From: Allopontixanthobacter sp041741895 | GTDB lineage: Bacteria > Pseudomonadota > Alphaproteobacteria > Sphingomonadales > Sphingomonadaceae | NCBI GenBank assembly: GCA_041741895.1 | Contig: JBGSJO010000001.1 | Span: 1 to 14,242, forward strand | Length of the DNA stretch: 14,242 nt | Direction: 5' to 3' | Shown: piece by piece, positions 14,101-14,242 of the stretch | Layout: each line of letters opens with the position of its first letter | How positions within the stretch are numbered: the stretch's first letter is position 1 | Program-made: the position numbers and the translations under genes | Notes under the pieces: model-generated | Database searches by the model: none | Seen by the model: only the letters and a program-made list of their open reading frames with translations | Told to the model about the DNA's origin: nothing

Positions 14101-14242
14101 GCGCGTTCGGCAGCTTCGAAGACAGTACGCGTGCGGGCAGCGGCGGCGATGCAACGGGCGGCACGGTGGTGTTCAACGCCCTTTCCGGCACGCTCAGTGC
14201 TGCGTCCATCACGCTCGCAGCGCGGGGCAACACGGTCAACGG
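11103..14242 (+). CDS. TpsA exoprotein with filamentous-haemagglutinin-like N-terminal domain, 3' end beyond window
   Basis: The frame is open for 1046 codons and runs off the window. Residues 1-39 are a signal peptide (MIKIKQVHKAGPQRN basic region, hydrophobic core, VFA before Gln40). The TPS domain that recognises the TpsB pore follows: VDFRPGTALDEVELFTSSAI, then LNDYTVLNRI (143-152), then IWFYSPGGLIIG (181-192). The last is the position of the NPNGVxFG-type motif in FhaB, here changed to SPGG. From about residue 200 the protein is Gly-, Ser-, Ala- and Asn-rich with alternating hydrophobic residues, as in right-handed beta-helix exoproteins. A regular run of GG-x-[IV]-x-[LF] units starts near residue 511. 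There is no cysteine in the visible part, as is common for secreted beta-helix proteins. Adhesin, biofilm or contact-toxin roles are all possible; the functional C-terminus is not visible. Translation is probably coupled to the transporter gene. Confidence 0.9.
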   Translation, partial: MIKIKQVHKAGPQRNLWLVSGSVLAAATASVLMPAQVFAQQIHAGMTVTSAPVSGGPPVAVITTTSSTTAPANGDTNTTGINVAASANYFASEVDFRPGTALDEVELFTSSAIINWTTSNPGTAGGQVTFLGTGQQLNFTSALNDYTVLNRIFTPTIDAAVRIDGTVTSNSLSGSGQGGNIWFYSPGGLIIGASSIFNVGSLVLTSSNLNSIGPTMDFTGVAKTDTAVIIESGAQISALGPSSYFAVIAPRMEQGGTVNVNGSVAYVGAEQAQLTINNGLFDISVGLGSADANGVVHSGTTTGAASAATADAFGQITDADARGIYMVAVPKNTAISMLVGGTVGYQPAEGASLADNGSIILSAGTGITAGGSIANPVGQVDLANAVSGGNIVLDGATLTSSAEIYASDIVNLASGAASAISAGSDGRGGYDLSVTADGGIALSLAGSAAISIDGDLTLKSAGDINVNLTSAAGTMVVGGNFLLDTLTQGADDFFTVLNNGGTGIGADAVSGAINLTIGGGSSLDVGGNLVLNSAAQGGKGELQNGMATAGDIVVDFSTTGTIDIGGLMLISAEAASAQTGKLVGNGPGGIGSDSTGGNITLNLNSGGLNAGGLLVNASAAASSGDNAVIAQSNDAVAGAITVNILGGFNQIGQLDLISRADGATSFDTSGAAIVGQVTRGSASLTVTNPDAVQAVTGDAFIDVSTDGAVTAPTANSVSITVDNVGPMGGMFVGGSLRIDTTAGGGANTDLTTAGSVLLQVTDGQLSAGFLDVSARASESGRNFSFNGSGQDFQGGDVTLRAGANGLMNFGFAFIDTEATGAINSAGDATGGSITLEANDGAIQFQSFGSLNASASGGSGGDPVDGGTAIARAGNVSVSLSGTAGSMDLGNVFIGADASILFDVESGSIDFSGDGGSAVAGNVIFNLNGGSLTANSMSITSQAAGGDGGILPPAVAAFSTGLPSAGNGGSGQGGTITFNLDGTDITVGDLNILADGIGGDGAFGSFEDSTRAGSGGDATGGTVVFNALSGTLSAASITLAARGNTVN
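12633..14242 (+). repeat. Degenerate beta-helix repeats within the TpsA gene
   Basis: Units that begin with a Gly-Gly or Ala-Gly turn and a short strand recur: GAINLTI (12633), GDIVVDF (12750), GGNITLNL (12888), GAITVNI (13014), AGSVLLQV (13359), GGDVTL (13482), GGSITL (13590), AGNVSVSL (13716), AGNVIFNL (13857), GGTITFNL (14016) and GGTVVF (14157). Spacing is about 36-53 residues per unit, and each unit usually carries a second strand ending in a small-residue turn (NASAAASSG, TSQAAGGDG, LADGIGGDG). The repeats are clear at protein level only; the DNA has diverged, so they are old, not recent tandem copies. Confidence 0.65.

Noticed and set aside
6080..14242. Contact-dependent inhibition (CdiB-CdiA-CdiI) locus or CRISPR-linked TPR-CHAT (type III-E) system
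   Set aside because: No CRISPR repeats or Cas genes are present, the CHAT protein has a signal peptide, and the TpsA C-terminus and any immunity gene are outside the window, so neither label can be supported.

Overview
The window is GC-rich, about 60% by eye, and gene-dense. It looks like the chromosome of an alphaproteobacterium, most likely from the Sphingomonadales (Erythrobacter, Altererythrobacter or Sphingomonas group). The reasons are the style of the PriA sequence, an aerobic-type cobaltochelatase CobT, a 'CCAGCG…CGCTGG' dispersed repeat of the kind scattered through these genomes, and tightly packed genes with 4-base stop/start overlaps. The taxonomic call is an inference from composition and gene families, not from a marker gene.

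Left part (1-5918) is housekeeping. On the minus strand lies most of priA (replication-restart helicase), whose 3' end is cut off by the window start. A 48-base gap separates it from a divergent plus-strand gene for a small DUF4197-type exported lipoprotein. A REP-like inverted repeat pair sits between that gene and a 217-residue transaldolase of the small TalC/FSA-like class. The transaldolase is followed by cobT, a subunit of the aerobic cobalt-inserting chelatase of vitamin B12 synthesis. A nitroreductase-family flavoenzyme overlaps the end of cobT by 4 bases through a GTGA junction. The partner subunit gene cobS is not in the window.

Right part (about 5919-14242) is the accessory region and the most interesting stretch. 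After a 161-base intergenic region comes an operon of three exported products. First is a 1047-residue protein with a signal peptide, a TPR-like helical middle and a C-terminal CHAT (caspase-like) peptidase domain with an intact His/Cys pair. Second is a 608-residue TpsB/FhaC-type outer-membrane transporter, overlapping the first by ATGA. Third is a TpsA-type filamentous-haemagglutinin-like beta-helix exoprotein, which runs off the right edge after at least 1046 codons. The second and third genes form a two-partner secretion pair. The CHAT protein, apparently periplasmic and translationally coupled to the transporter, is a candidate processing or activating protease, chaperone or gatekeeper for that pathway. 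This role is inferred from gene order and domain content only.

No tRNA, rRNA, CRISPR array, insertion sequence or prophage gene was seen. No gene-free stretch exceeds about 166 bases. The many long open frames antisense to the genes are shadows caused by high GC at third codon positions.
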